From Achatina immaculata (Eukaryota; Mollusca; Gastropoda; Stylommatophora; Achatinidae), in NCBI GenBank assembly GCA_009760885.1, contig CM019715.1, positions 23,959,642-24,023,641 on the forward strand: a stretch of DNA of 64,000 nucleotides, written 5' to 3'. A program made the translations under genes and the position numbers. The notes under the pieces were generated by a model. That model was not told where the DNA came from, made no database searches, and saw nothing but the letters and a program-made list of their open reading frames with translations. This document shows, piece after piece, positions 23,400-34,996 of the stretch (its first letter is position 1; every line of letters starts with the position of its first letter).

Positions 23400-23437
<38 letters not shown>
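22811..23437 (+). mobile_element. Interspersed repeat with CCCGGCGTT terminus, short copy
   Basis: It starts CTAGCTGATTACCCGGCGTT and ends in (TA)n (about 23404-23434). It is the inverted relative of 12749-15362 without the GA-rich insertions. The interior includes TTCTATTCATTTCCACAA tandem pieces (22860-22980), a poly-C run at 23098 and the GACACTAATATCGGTCGTTT block also seen near 14560 and 14740. No coding capacity. Confidence 0.65.
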
Positions 23438-23622
23438 TTTAGAGAAGACTGCCTTGGAAGGGTATATAATAGGAACAAGAAAGAGAGGAAGACCAAGGCG
23501 AAGATGGCTGCAAGACATCGTTGATGACCTGCCAATACAGGGCATCTTGGTTACAACCGAGAAGCCTACAGGAGAGCTATTAGGGAGGCAAAGTTCCGCA
23601 AGGGACATGTAAATGATTGAAT
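23438..23622 (+). mobile_element. LINE-B 3'-end fragment
   Basis: About 180 bp covering RKRGRPRRRWLQDIVDDLP and REAYRRAIREAKFRKGHVND. It is attached directly to the (TA)n end of the preceding repeat. The same adjacency, (TA)n against a LINE-B 3' end, occurs at 12724/12749. Confidence 0.85.
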
Positions 23623-23627
23623 ATGAC

Positions 23628-23766
23628 CTCTCTTTCCTCTTTAGAGTTTCACGTGGTCGACCTCGTTTTCTTCGACCTGTTGTGTTCCACTTGATAGCTT
23701 TTTTTTTTTTTTTTTCATCATGTGACCGACATTTGTCCATCTTTTTCCAATCACCCATGAGACAGG
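23628..23766 (-). mobile_element. LINE-A C-terminal fragment next to the ICK exon
   Basis: The minus strand encodes AIKWNTTGRRKRGRPRETLK with a poly-A/T expansion (23700-23715) before it, and RHMM-type GH-L-MRR remnants. It ends less than 50 bp before the splice acceptor of the unit 1 ICK exon (23811-23813). Confidence 0.8.
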
Positions 23767-23813
23767 CTGTGCTTATGCTATAGAATATTTATCCACATTT
23801 CGGTGTATCACAG

Positions 23814-23990
23814 CCTCCACCGCCTCCACCTCGACCTCCACCACCGCCAGTACCACCACTGCAATCTATAATTTGTATGTTGCCCAGACAACGTTGCACC
23901 AGATATCTTAGATGCTGCGGGAGCGACTACAAATGTATACTCGATGATCTCTTAAAAGGGGAGGGATTGTGTATACAAATGTCCAACTAG
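23814..23990 (+). CDS. ICK-type peptide gene, unit 1, exon 2 (Pro-rich spacer and cystine-knot domain)
   Basis: After a CAG acceptor (23811-23813) a phase 0 frame of 58 codons runs to TAG at 23988-23990. Residues 1-16 are almost all Pro (with one Arg). Six cysteines at exon residues 21, 28, 34, 35, 41 and 53 give C-X6-C-X5-CC-X5-C-X11-C, the spacing of inhibitor-cystine-knot peptides, with five residues after the last Cys. It lacks an ATG of its own and must be spliced to an upstream exon; 16782-16847 fits in phase and order. ICK folds use disulfides 1-4, 2-5 and 3-6 and occur in venom peptides, antimicrobial peptides and non-toxic secreted regulators. The sequence does not tell which. The upstream 40 bp match the intron end of unit 2. 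Confidence 0.72.
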   Translation, partial: PPPPPPRPPPPPVPPLQSIICMLPRQRCTRYLRCCGSDYKCILDDLLKGEGLCIQMSN

Positions 23991-24640
23991 ACAGCAAAAT
24001 GAGAGGTGAGATTCTTATATTGACAATGTAACGTTTCTGTCAAGATTTCTATTATTCAGATGCAGAGGTTCATAATAGGAGATTCAGTGTTGCTATCATT
24101 TGTGCAAAGAAAATATTCTATGAAAATTCTTTTTTTTTCCTCTGCTTTTACGTTTTCCCTTTCCCTTCTTGAGCGTGTTCTCCTCGTCATACTGTGTTCT
24201 CTCCCTTCTCTTTACAGCAGCATAAAACTGCACATGAAAAATGTTTTGATCATTTCATTGTCATGTTCATAATCACTCATTTCTGTTTTTACTTTTCATG
24301 TTTGTTTTCTGGTTATCATGTTCATGTATTTTTGTGAATAAATAATATCACACAAGCTAGATTCTATCAAATATTCTGTTTTAAATGATTGATTTAATCT
24401 GAATAAATATGAATTATGAATATGTTTATGTTTTTGTTTCACAGTTTTCAAGATTATTGCAATAAACAAGTGATATTTTTCATTGATTTTCCTATATGTT
24501 ATTTGATTTTAGTTGTGCACTGTTTCGCAGTGTTTAGATACTACAATCTATGGTGATAACTTCAGGATGAATTGTCCCCTGCACAATAAATGGACCTTTC
24601 CTTTTCTTCTATTAATATCCGTAGTAAATCATGTCATCAT
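23991..24640 (+). other. Putative 3' UTR and 3' intron of the unit 1 peptide gene
   Basis: This aligns with 57301-57860 downstream of the unit 3 ICK exon: GTGAGAT(T/A)CTTATATTGACAAT just after the stop, TGTGTTCT before an acceptor-like TTTACAG (24206-24212), and TTTTTCATTG. GTGAG at 24006 and TTTACAG could bound a 3' UTR intron. AATAAA polyadenylation signals occur at about 24336 and 24405. Conservation of noncoding sequence supports a genuine transcription unit. Confidence 0.5.
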
Positions 24641-25285
24641 GAGTAGAATGTACCATTTATTTTCCACACAACAGAAGGGTCTTTACTAACAACTGTAAAT
24701 ATTAGAGTTAAATGGAACAACAGCTTTGAGGAGCATGGCCATCAGTTATATTTGTATATGTCACTTTCTGCAAGTACAAAGTGGGCATATCATTTATTGC
24801 AGCTACAAAGTGGGCACCTGAAACATGTCACTTCCTGCAGTTACACAATGGATAACTATGCAAAACATTTATTTTCAGTCATTGTGTAACTAGCGTTGAT
24901 GAAGCTCGTGACATGTACAAAAATAGAGTATCCTGAAAAATATATCAGGAGCAAATATTGCGTTTTAATACAAGAGAATTTGTGCTGTTTTAAGACCATA
25001 AAATAGTGCACTGAGATATTAATGATCAAATATTTAAGCTGTTGTCGCACCACAATTAATGTCGCGTAATCAGAAATCTGACAGTAAAACATAAGGGCAG
25101 CCAGATAAACAAAATATGCTTCATAATGAAAGGTATATATTCTGATTTGTAGCATATCTCTGCGCAGTCTCATTTGCCTATCACGTGTTCCACCGTGATG
25201 TCACTTGGTAGTCTTCTTTCTCGGATGGACTGTTTCGGTTTTTTTTTTCGTAATTTTTGTATTGTTATTTTCCTTTCTATTCAGA
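24641..25285. other. Downstream flank, no gene
   Basis: AT-rich. A short imperfect repeat with TACAAAGTGGGCA occurs twice at about 24774 and 24803 and decays further at 24840. The minus-strand ORF at 24856-25173 has no recognisable motif. Confidence 0.4.
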
Positions 25286-25855
25286 CTATTCCGGTGCTAT
25301 AAAAATTGGAGGTTATGAAATACCAGAGATTAGATATGCCGATGACACAGTATTACTGTCCACAACACAAAAAGGAATAGAAAAACTAATTATGTCAGTC
25401 CGTAAGAATAGTGAAGAGCAAAACATCTATCTTATTGCGAAGAAATTTAAATTGATAACAACTGACGAAACAAATAAGGCAGCTGAAATATGTATCGATG
25501 AGGAGAAATTGGAATAGAGATCTGAATATCTTTAATCATTACTAATCATAATTAATGGAGATACAATGAGGCAAATTAAATGGAGCACATCTATCGCTCT
25601 TTAAAAAGTAAAACAACTAAAGAAGTTGTAGAGAGGAACATACATAACTACAAAAATAAGATTTTTAAGGGCATGCATCTTTCCCATCGCAACATATGCC
25701 TGTGAGACCTGGACGCTTAACAAAACAGCTGAGAAACACATAAATGCCTTTGAATGTAAATACTACCGAAGAGTTCTAAAAATATCCTGGACACAAAAAA
25801 TAACGAATACATCCATACTACAAGAACGTACAGGTGAAGAAAGCAACGTGCTACA
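25286..25855 (+). mobile_element. LINE-B fragment, motif C to thumb and tail
   Basis: Frame 25257-25517 has [20 protein letters not shown] with an intact YADD, then SVRKNSEEQNIYLIAKKFK. Later frames have TTKIRFLRACIFPIATYA and INAFECKYYRRVLKISW. It is truncated at both ends. Confidence 0.88.
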
Positions 25856-25869
25856 TATTTAATATTGTC

Positions 25870-26140
25870 AGTCTACAAAACATAATTTTCTGAGTGGAAT
25901 AAGCTAGTATATCACAGAAAATATATCAAAATTAAGACTTCTGTATATTGTAAAAGTAAAGTAAAAAGTTGATCCATTATTTTATTTATCGCGCAATAAT
26001 CTGGAAATCTAGAGATGTCACTGACGAAAAAAATAAAGATGAGTGCAAACCCAATAAACAGAAAAGGAAGTAAAAACTAAGGTACTGGAACATTCTGTCA
26101 GAATGTAGATGAACACCCGTCAGTATTCATGTGTGGAGAA
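25870..26140 (+). repeat. Downstream flank of unit 1, shared with units 0 and 3
   Basis: Positions 25870-26010 align with 61350-61510 (AATTTTCTGAGTG(G/A)AATAAGC and AAATTAAGACTTCTGT). Positions 26020-26100 align with 800-890. This ties the downstream ends of three units together. Confidence 0.7.
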
Positions 26141-26227
26141 TGTAAGGTACTTGAGAAACTTTGGAACATCGAACCACCTTCGAGTATAACGAGGATTATC
26201 ATGAAGTACGAGTTTACAAGCTTATTT

Positions 26228-28406
26228 TCTATTTTATATCCTTCCCGTAATGTTAAACGTGACATAGGGCTCGCAAGGTAGTTCGCCAATTTTTATTCTC
26301 TTCGGCGAGTCTTTCAACCTCATCATTGGATTTTATGCCTGTTAATTTGGCCTCTCTTAACAATGTCCTCTTCAGAGTTTCACGCGGTCTGCCTCTTTTT
26401 CTTTGGCCTGTTGTGTTCCATTTGATAGCTTGTTTTGGGATTCTCTGATCGTTTCTTCTCATCAAGTGACCAACATATGTCTATCTCCTTTTTCTGATCA
26501 CCCATGAGACTGGTTGTTGTTCAGTCATCTGTCTTATCTCTGCAATGTTCTTGAATTCGTTCCACCTGATGTTGAGTATTTTTCTTAGGCATTTGTTTTC
26601 AAAAGAGTCACATTTCTTGTCTATTTCTTGAGTTGTTTTCAAGCTTTTGCATGCATAAATGAGAGTGGATATTACATTTGAATTGAATAATTGTAACTTG
26701 GTTTTTTTGCTTATAACTTTTGAATTCCATATGTTCTCACGATTCGTGAAGATCGATGCTGCTTTTTCAGTTCTAATTCTAACTTCCTTTCTAGTGTCAC
26801 CATCCTGGTCTATGTAGCTGCCAAGGTATGCAAATTGATTGGCTTCTTCAATATCTGGCCCTTCTACGTGAATTTTTCCATTTTGATTAATGTGAATTTT
26901 CATTATTTTTGTTTTGTCCTTGTTTATTTCAAGTCCTATTTTGCTAGCCAGTGAAGATGGGCTATCTGTTTTTTCTTGCATGGAATTCACATTGTTACTG
27001 ATAAGAGTTATGTCATCAGCAAAATCAAGATCTTCTAGTTGGGTCCCATGTACCCAGTCAATACCTGTGTTACCTGTGCATTATTTTTTTCATTATGAAG
27101 TCTATTGTAATTTCAAAAAGTAAAGGAGGCAGTTTCACACTTGTTTCAGTCTGGAACCATTCACTCATCCCTTCTTCTGTCTTGACTGCACAAACATATC
27201 CGTTGTATAAGTCCTTAATGATGTTAACAGTTTTAGATGGTATTCCATATAGACTTAAAATTCTCCATAATGAATCTCTGTGTATGCTATCAAATGCCTT
27301 TTTAAAGTCTATGAATTTCAGTATTAATGGTTTCTGCTTTTCAATATGTTCTTCAAGTATTATTCTTAGAGTAAAGATCTGGTCAAGACAGCTTCTCCCT
27401 TTTCGAAATCCTGCTTGTTCTTCTCTCATTGCAGTATCCACTATATCTTTAAGTCTATTTAAAATGACCTTGCAAAATACGTTTGACACAACTGATATTA
27501 AGGTTACTCCTCTCTAATTGTTACAGTCACTAAGGTTGCCTTTTTTGTATTTTAACAATGATTCCTTTTTTCCATTTAGAAGGGACCTTTTCTCCCTTCC
27601 AAATCTTATTAAACATTCTCTGTAGTTGTCTCATGTTGTCACTATTGATAGCTTTTAGCATTTCGACTGTTATTTCATCTTCACCTGCAGCTTTGTTGTT
27701 AGCCATTAGATTCACTGCTGTTTCAATTCCATGCAATGTAATTTCGTCTAGGCTGACAATTAATTGTGGGGCTGGTAAGTCAGTTTCAAGGTTTAACAAT
27801 TCTTTTGGGTGTGGTCGATTAAGCATTTCTTGGAAGTGTTCAGCCCATCTTTGCTTTTGGTCTTTACTTGATGTTAATAGGGTTGCCTGTTTTGCTAAGG
27901 ACTGGTCTTTCTTCAAATGTAATAGTACCCGTTAGCCTCTTTTGTATGTTATATAAAGTTTTGCTGTCTCCTGTTTTTGCTGCTTTCTCTGCCTTTTTCC
28001 AATATTCTCTTTTATCCTTTCAAGCTGAACTTTTTACTTTCTTGTCTATTTCTTTGTATGTTGCTTTTGTCATATCTTTTCGAAGATCTGTTTTTACATT
28101 CAATATGTCTAATTTGACTGCTCGTCTTTCATGTATGTTCTTCCATGTGATTTCTGATATCTATGCTTTTCTATTTGTTTTTTTCAGTTCAGCGCTTGCT
28201 TTTGCTGCTGTGATTATGGCTGTGCTGTAAGAATTCCATAATTCATCTATACCTATCTCTCAACTTCACTGGGTGTTTTGGAATGATTGGCAAGTTCTTG
28301 ATTGAAATTACTGTTAGTATTCTCTTCTTGTAGGCTGTGGCTGTTTATCTTTCTGTGTATTGATTTCTTGTGTTGGCTTTTCAGTTTTAGTTTTATTTTC
28401 CTTATG
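26228..28406 (-). mobile_element. LINE-A antisense copy, RT part
   Basis: Reading down the minus strand from 28406: linker, fingers (NNKAAGEDEITVEML, 27530-27916), CNNWRGVTL remnants, EEQAGFRKGRSCLDQIFTL, FIDFKKAFDSIHRDSLW (27070-27489), motif C LDFADDITLISNNVNSM (about 27000-27035) and the thumb and tail (26481-26990). KRGRPRETLKRTLLREAKL and NWRTTLRALCHV (26253-26465) follow, then the conserved 3' end at about 26228. The main RT frame is broken at several places, including loss of the GCILSP block near 27125. It is the same element as 29753-30170, split by LINE-C. Confidence 0.9.
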
Positions 28407-28414
28407 CACAGGTT

Positions 28415-29752
28415 ATATGCCCACAGACTTGGTTAAATCCAGGTTTATAGCACTACCAAAGAAACCAGATGCAAAGGAATGTGATGACCACCGGACTATC
28501 ACCCTCTCATGTCACATAACGAAGCTACTTCTGAGAATCATTATAAGAAGAACAAGGAAAAAAATAAAAATGGAAATAGCAGATGAACAGTTTGGATTTG
28601 TTGAAGGAAAGGGAACACACAATGCCATTTATGCTTTACGAACACTTAACAGAAAGAGCCTTAGAAGTACAGAAAGATCTCTACTTATGCTTCATTGATT
28701 ACACCAAGGCATTCGACAGGATGAAACATAATGAAATTATTAAAATGCTTGAAGACATCAATATAGACGGTAAAGACCTGAGGATTGTAAAACATATATA
28801 CTGGCAGCAAGAAGCAGCAATTCGAGTTGAAAATAGAATTGGAAAATATCAACCTATAAAACAAGGGGTGCGCCAAGGACTTTTTTCTCTGTACAGCGAG
28901 AATATTCTAAGAACCATCATCATCGAGCTAGGCATAAAAATTGGAGATTGCAATATTAACAACCTTCGGTATGCTGACGACACAGTACTGATAGCTGAGA
29001 ACCAACAACACCAGTAAAATCTCTTGTATAAAGCCACCAAAGGAAATGAACAGATAGGCCTTACTTTGAACATAAAAAAGACAGAGCTAATGGTTATATC
29101 TAAGAAACAGAATCCATCAAAATGCAGTATAAAATTAAACGGAACTATTCTAAAGCAGGTGCAGAAATTCAAATACCTTGGAGCAGTAATAACTTCAGAT
29201 GGGAAATGCAGAATAGAAATTAGGAACAGAATAGGCCAAGCAAAGACTGCATTTCAGTGAATGGGAAACATATTATCCAACACATCCTTATCCATGAACG
29301 TTAGAAAACGAGTCATAAAATGCTATATTGAACCTATCTTGTTATATGGAAGTGAATCATGGACAATAGGCAGGTCTGCACAAAAATCATTGGAAACAAC
29401 AGAAATGTGGTTTATTAGAAGAATGTTGCGAATCCCCTGGACAGCAAAAATAAACAATGAAGAATGTATGAGAAGAGTTGGAGAGACAAAAAATCTTGTA
29501 AAAAAATAAGAGAGAAACAATGTACTTTCATTGGACATTCACTGAGAAGAGGGGGCATTGAAAATATTATAACAACAGGAAAAATAGAAGGAAGAAGATC
29601 AAGAGGAAGATCAAGAGAAATGTTACTGGACGGTCTGACAAGATGTTGTGAGAGGAGATCACCAACTGAGTTGATGGCCTTCATGAAGGTTCGTGTACTC
29701 TAGAGAAGCATAATAGCCAACGCCAGTCGGCACGGCACATGATCATGATATA
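28415..29752 (+). mobile_element. LINE-C inserted into LINE-A, with target-site duplication
   Basis: Frames 28360-28698, 28583-29017 and 29024-29703 cover a different RT family: [56 protein letters not shown] (motif A), QGVRQG with the CVLSP block deleted, [15 protein letters not shown] (motif C), FKYLGAVITSDGKCR, LYGSESWTIGRSAQKSL, GHSLRRGGIENI and RSRGRSREMLL. The 3' end is GGCACATGAT. CACAGGTT (28407-28414) is repeated at 29753-29760 as the target-site duplication. Multiple stops and frameshifts make it inactive. It is 5'-truncated in the RT. Confidence 0.9.
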
Positions 29753-30175
29753 CACAGGTTGTGATCACTGTTAACATCTGCACCCTTATAAGCCCTTACA
29801 TCTATGAGAGATGTTCTGTATTGCTTTCTAATACAAAAATGATCTATCTGGTTTCTAGTTCTATCATCTGGAGATATCCACGTTGTTTTATGTCTCTCCT
29901 TGTGTGGAAATATTGTGCCTCCAATGACTATGCCCTCTGTTAGACATATTTCAATTAATCTTTCTCCGTTCTGTTTAACCATGTCAATTCCTTCTTTCCC
30001 CATTACTTTTTCAACGTCGGTATTATCTTTCCCTACCTTAGCGTTGAAGTCCCCCATAGCAATTAGGATGTCGTGTTTATGGACTTTATTGTAATTGGTG
30101 ATTAGGTTGTCTTTCACCTCATCATCTGCATCGTTCGTGGGTGCATAATACTGTATTATTGTCATTCTTCCATGT
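29753..30175 (-). mobile_element. LINE-A antisense copy, endonuclease C-terminal part
   Basis: One 140-codon minus-strand frame (29743-30165) encodes IQYYAPTNDADDEVKD, KHDILIAMGDFNAKVGKDN (catalytic Asp-x-Asn), TTWISPDDRTRNQIDHFCI and the terminal SDHNL (catalytic Asp-His). The N-terminal endonuclease motifs are missing, so the element is truncated at about 30175. It is continuous with 26228-28406 once LINE-C is removed. Confidence 0.9.
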
Positions 30176-30254
30176 CTTAGATTGTATCATGCTCTTATTA
30201 TACGACTGTTTTTATCATGCTCTTATTATACGACTGTTCACTGGTTCCCATTCT
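30176..30254 (+). repeat. Short direct repeat
   Basis: ATCATGCTCTTATTATACGA occurs twice in tandem (about 30187 and 30213). Confidence 0.75.
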
Positions 30255-30590
30255 ACAATGCTCTTTGCTGCTACATTGACATAGTTATACCTACCCAGAG
30301 AAACCAACCGAGCATCAAGGGATGCCAACTCCGAGGAGCTCATCCGGCGGCCCCAAACATGTGACAAAGATTGGATTCTGGAATGTAAGAATGATGGCAG
30401 CAGGAATAAAAAAAAACTACTCAGGTTATCAAAGAAATGGAGAGATACCATCTAGACTTACCAGGCATCAGCGAAATGCGATGGCCAGAAGCAGGTAAAA
30501 GATCGTTGGAAAACGGTAAGTTAATAATACATTCAGACAGAAATGGCGTAAACATCGAGATGGGGTAGATATTATTATGTGAAATGTAGC
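30255..30590 (+). mobile_element. LINE endonuclease N-terminal fragment
   Basis: After a GC-richer leader, broken frames read TKIGFWNVRMMAAG (catalytic Asn block), VIKEMERYHLDLPGISEMRW (catalytic Glu) and a SDRNGVNIE stretch. The family cannot be assigned: no endonuclease of LINE-C or LINE-D is otherwise visible in the window. Confidence 0.7.
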
Positions 30591-31491
30591 ACATATCGTA
30601 CGTAAAAAAATAATAATGTTGTGAACTGTGGGATCAATTTATTAACACCAAAGACATCACACTTAGAACTGACCGCCCAGAACCCACAACAGCAAATGAT
30701 GATGAAACACACCAAAATGAACGACGTGTCAAACAGTCCATGCTACTGTCAGTAGGGAGATTATATGCACTAGGGAGATCGTGTAGTGGATTATACGCCA
30801 TCAATGGGAATAAACTTGTGTAAAGCTTCATAAATGCATATTGGAAGATATTATATCACTAAAAACTACAAGATCTAGAACTGGTTGTAACATTCGCTGA
30901 AAACCTCCACAGAAAAAACGCCACAAGCAAAAGAAGAACCAGAAGAGCAAGAAACAAGATCTAAGATGGAAAGGATGGGACAAAAGAACTAACCATTTCA
31001 GCTACTGGAACTGTAGAAGCGCCAAGCACTGCGGGCCTAAACTGGAAGCTCAATAAATGACTTTTATGTAGTGTCAGTGCCAACAAAACTCCAGATCATT
31101 GGCAGCACAGCTACCTTCAACACATACCTCAAACCGGAAAGAATAAAACTCTAATTCAAGTCCAAAGTGTTCTCGGCCGAGGGACTTAATGGCTGCAAGG
31201 AATGCAGTTCCTAACGTCGGGGCGCTCTAATGCGAATGGGGCGGCATCGGGCGGCCATTTAAGTCTCTTCTCTGATATGAGAGCTCTACCTGAGTGACCG
31301 TTTAGTCCCATTCCTATACTATAACATTGCCATTGATTTACCTCTTAATCTACAGAACCCTCGCCCGTGTACGGAGTTCGTGCACTGAGGTCGACTCTGC
31401 AGCATCATCTAAAGAAGGTGTCAGTGGAAAAAGGAATCGTCGTGGGGGGGGGGGGGGAATTAAGAGGAAAAGGAGACCAGGGAAACATTTT
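30591..31491. other. Unit 2 upstream flank with an unidentified insertion
   Basis: 30599-30650 aligns with 1241-1290, and alignment resumes only at 31492. The roughly 840 bp between are absent from unit 1 and have no recognisable coding domain. They are more GC-rich around 31180-31280 and contain a poly-G run at 31445. Confidence 0.45.
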
Positions 31492-31640
31492 ACAGAAGAA
31501 TTATAAATATTAAACCAGGTAAACTGTATACAGTTGTAAGTATTCAACCGGGGCAGGTGAAGTAAATAGGTGAACGAAAAAAGAGCATTATTACTCAAAG
31601 AAAGTACTGTATGTGATAATAGCAGGGGAGGTAACTAGAT
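31492..31640 (+). repeat. Unit 2 upstream flank, continued
   Basis: This aligns with 1303-1452: ACAGAAGAATTATAAATATT, then GATAATAGCAGGG(A/G)A at the end. Confidence 0.7.
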
Positions 31641-32149
31641 ATGATGGTGATGATGATGATGGTGATGATTCACATTGGGGTTAAAAACTATACACTCGTT
31701 AAACTGTCCTTCGTTTCATATAATTTATAAAATATATACGGAATATTTATCATCAGGAATATTTATCATCACCACCAATGGCGGCTGCATGGTAGAAATC
31801 CAGAGAAGACTAGCAGTTGTATCACAAAAGCACAAATGAAAAGATTGTAGCAAGGCAGCAGCAATAAAACAAAGTTATAATTACTTGGCGCTTACAAATT
31901 TCCGCTAGCAACATGTAGGTGCGAAATATAGATACTTAACAAATCACCAGAAAGATGCAGCATTCGAGAAGAAATCTTATCGAAGGGCACTTAGAACACC
32001 ATGGATAGAAAGAAAATCAAGTAAAGAGAAGCTGATGGGAGTAAATGTTGTAGAGAACTGGATCATAAACACTATGAAATTAAAATGATGATATACATCG
32101 GTCACATCAAGAGATACAATGTTTTGGTGAGTTTGATACTAGAATCCAT
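31641..32149 (+). mobile_element. Family F LINE tail fragment and ATG microsatellite
   Basis: A short (GATGAT) tract lies at about 31640-31670. From about 31940 broken frames read KKSYRRALRTPWIERKSS, KLMGVNVVENWI and IYIGHIKRYNVLV, the RR-LR-PW and GHI-R tail of a LINE RT different from A-D. Confidence 0.5.
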
Positions 32150-34556
32150 ATTCATTCATTCATTCATGTGCATGTCCCTTGCGGAACTTTGCCTTTCTAA
32201 CAGCACTCCTGTAGGCCTCTCGGTTGTGAGCAAGATGGCCTGCTGCTGGTTCTTCCATTTACAGATCACCAACGATGTCTTGCAGCCATCTTCGCCTTGG
32301 TCTTGCTCTCTTTCTTTTTCCCATTATGTACCCTTCCAAGATGATCTTCTCTATATTAACATGACGTTTAATGTGTCCAAAATATTTAAGTTTCCTCTTT
32401 ACTAGCCAGCCTTCTTCAACATTAAATTCTTGTAGTACGGATATACTTGTTCTTTTTTGTGTCCATAATATCTGAGGAACTCTTCTATAGCATTTACATT
32501 CAAAAACAGTTATATGTTTCTCATCTGTTTTGTTAAATGTCCAGGTCTCACAGGCATATGTTGCGATGGGAAAGATGCATGCTTTTAACAGACTTATTTT
32601 TTGTAGTTCCGTCTGCTGCTCTATGCAGATTCTTTAGTTGTTTTACTTTCTGAAGAGCGATAGATGTCTTCCTTTTAATTCCCCTCATTGTATTTCCATT
32701 ATTAGTTAGTAGTGATCCAAGATATTCAAAACTCTCTACTTCATCCAGTTATTCCTCATTGGTACATATTTCAGCTGCCTTGTTTGTTTTGCCAGTTCTC
32801 ATCAATTTCATTTTCTTCGCATTAAGATAGATGTTTCGCTCTTCTCTGTTCTTATGGACTGACATAATTAGTTTTTACATTTCTTTTTGTGTTGTGGACA
32901 GTAATACTGTGTCATCAGCATATCTAATCTCTGGTATTTCATAACCTCCAATTGTTATGGCATTGTAATATTCTTTGTCTACGTCTTCTCTGACACTTCT
33001 CATTATATTTTCAGTATACAAGTTAAATGAGTAAGGCGACAATATGCACCCCTGACGGACCCTTTGTTTTATGTCAAACCAAGTTGTTGTTTCACCATTT
33101 ATTCTTACTGCTGCTTGTTGGTCTAGATACAGCAGGGATGTTAATTGTATCAAATGTGTTGGAAATCCCATTTTCCCCCATTATTTCCCAAAGTTTCTGG
33201 TGTTGTACACAATCAAATACCTCTGAGTAGTCTCATTCATTCATTCATTTCCATGTCCCTTGCAGAACTTTGCCCCCCCCCCCCCCCCAAACAGCTTTCC
33301 TGTAGGCCTCTCGGTTGTGAGCAAGATGGCCTGCCGCATTTGCAGATCGTCAACGATGTCTTGCAGCCATCTTCGTTTTGGTCTTCCTCTTTTTCTTTTT
33401 CCCATTATGTATCCTTCCAGTACGGTCTTCCCTAAAATATCATGCCGTTTAATGTGTCCAAAATATTTAAGTTTTCTCTCTTTAATCTTCTTTACTAGCC
33501 AGCCTTCTTCAATATTAAGCTCTTGTAGTATAGATATATTTGTTCTTTTTTTGTGTCCACGATATTTGGAGAACTCTTCTGTAGCATTTACATTCAAAGG
33601 CATTTATGTGCTTCTCAGCTGTTTTGTTAAGTGTCCAGGTCTCACAGGCATATGTTGCGATGGGAAAGATGCATGCCCTTAAACATCTTATTTTTGTGTT
33701 TCTATCTGAGTAGTCTATAAGGGATAAATATAGATTCACATTAAATTATCTGCATTTCTCTATTATTAATCTTAATATATGATCTCTTGATCCTCTTCCT
33801 TGCCTGAAACCAGCTTGCTCCATATTGACTTTTTCTTCTATTTTCTTACGAATCTACCCATTATGACGTTTAATAGAATTTTACTGGCATGACTAATCAG
33901 GGCAACAGTCTGTAGTTTGTGCATAATTTCAGGTTTATTTCTTTGGCAGTGGTATGAGTACAGTTCTTTTCCATTCTTTTGGCCAAATACCTGAATGTCA
34001 TATCTTTTTACATAGTGCATGATAGATTGTTGCACATTCTTTTCCTACTGCTTTAATAAGTTCAGCTGTTATCTCATCACAGCCTGGTGATTTACCATCT
34101 GTCAGATTCTTTATTGCCCATAAAACTTCTTCTATTGTCGGTTCGGGTTCTTTCTCCTCCAATAATAATTCACACTTTTGATTTATGTTTTCACAGTTGG
34201 CTGTTGCATACATTCCTCTGCAATATTCCTTCCTTCTTTCTAGAATTTCCTCTGTCTCTGTCAAGCTATTCCCCATCTTGTCACAAATTATATTTAGCTT
34301 AGGTATGACATTTCTCGTCAATGTCTTCATTTCTTTAAACATTTCACTATCTCTTCCACACTTCTGATGTCCATGTATTCCTTCACAACAATCTTGTATG
34401 TATTGTTTTTTTTTGTCTTTTCTTAGTTTCTTCGTACTTCTTTTGTTAAAGATTTATATTTCTTTTTATTGTTGTTTGTCACTTTCCATTGCGTCTTCAT
34501 TTCTCTACGATGTTTAATGAGTTTTAGTGTGCCTGCTGTAAATCCATCCTGAACCT
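32150..34556 (-). mobile_element. LINE-B antisense copy, interrupted by another LINE-B
   Basis: Reading down the minus strand: GWIYSRHTKTH-type linker end (about 34556), KKYRSL-type basic linker, PEPTIEEVLWAIKNLTDGKS (34120), IIMGRF, QAGFRQGRGSRDHI (about 33810), FIDYS (33717), the inner LINE-B insertion 33234-33706, then AFDCVQ, VRQGCILSPYSFNLYTEN and [18 protein letters not shown] (32875-33171). The C-terminal tail and (CATT)n at 32150-32165 follow. Stops and frameshifts throughout. It lacks the endonuclease. Confidence 0.9.
33234..33706 (-). mobile_element. LINE-B 3' fragment inserted in LINE-B with TSD
   Basis: A 473-bp 5'-truncated LINE-B tail (frame 33241-33603: ISILQELNIEEGWLVKKIKE, GKRKRGRPKRRWLQDIVDDL; a poly-C run at 33274). 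It is flanked by TGAGTAGTCT at 33224-33233 and 33707-33716. The target is the reverse complement of the site hit by LINE-A at 6586-6594. Confidence 0.92.
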
Positions 34557-34996
34557 AAATACCATGATGCCCAGCAAAAGAGAAAAGGGATGACCTCGCC
34601 TCAAGTGACTGAGGACATCGCGGAATGTCTGAATATGTCAGTGAGAGAGAGGCTGGTCAGCTTGAGCAAGATCACATTTCATACATGGAGGATGTGAGGT
34701 CAACGTTCTGTCAAAGAACAGGTCACATGAAGAAGATAGGAATCGCTGCAGCAAAAATATTCTTCAAATAACTCCAAATTTTGAAACAAAATATTTTATC
34801 GACAATAAGACTATGGTTGTCATTTCGGTCTGCTCTGTCTGGATTAAAATACTTATTTAAATAATTATTTTTCATTAAAGAAATGTGTGATGAAAATAAT
34901 AATGTTACGGAATTTCTGGTCATAACTGGTGTATTAATAAATCACTAAGTGGGCAGGCAACAACACGGTGCTCTAAAATATGGTCTGTACAGTATA

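Noticed and set aside
27095..28230. Plus-strand ORFs of 120-140 codons
   Set aside because: Antisense shadows of the minus-strand LINE-A RT.
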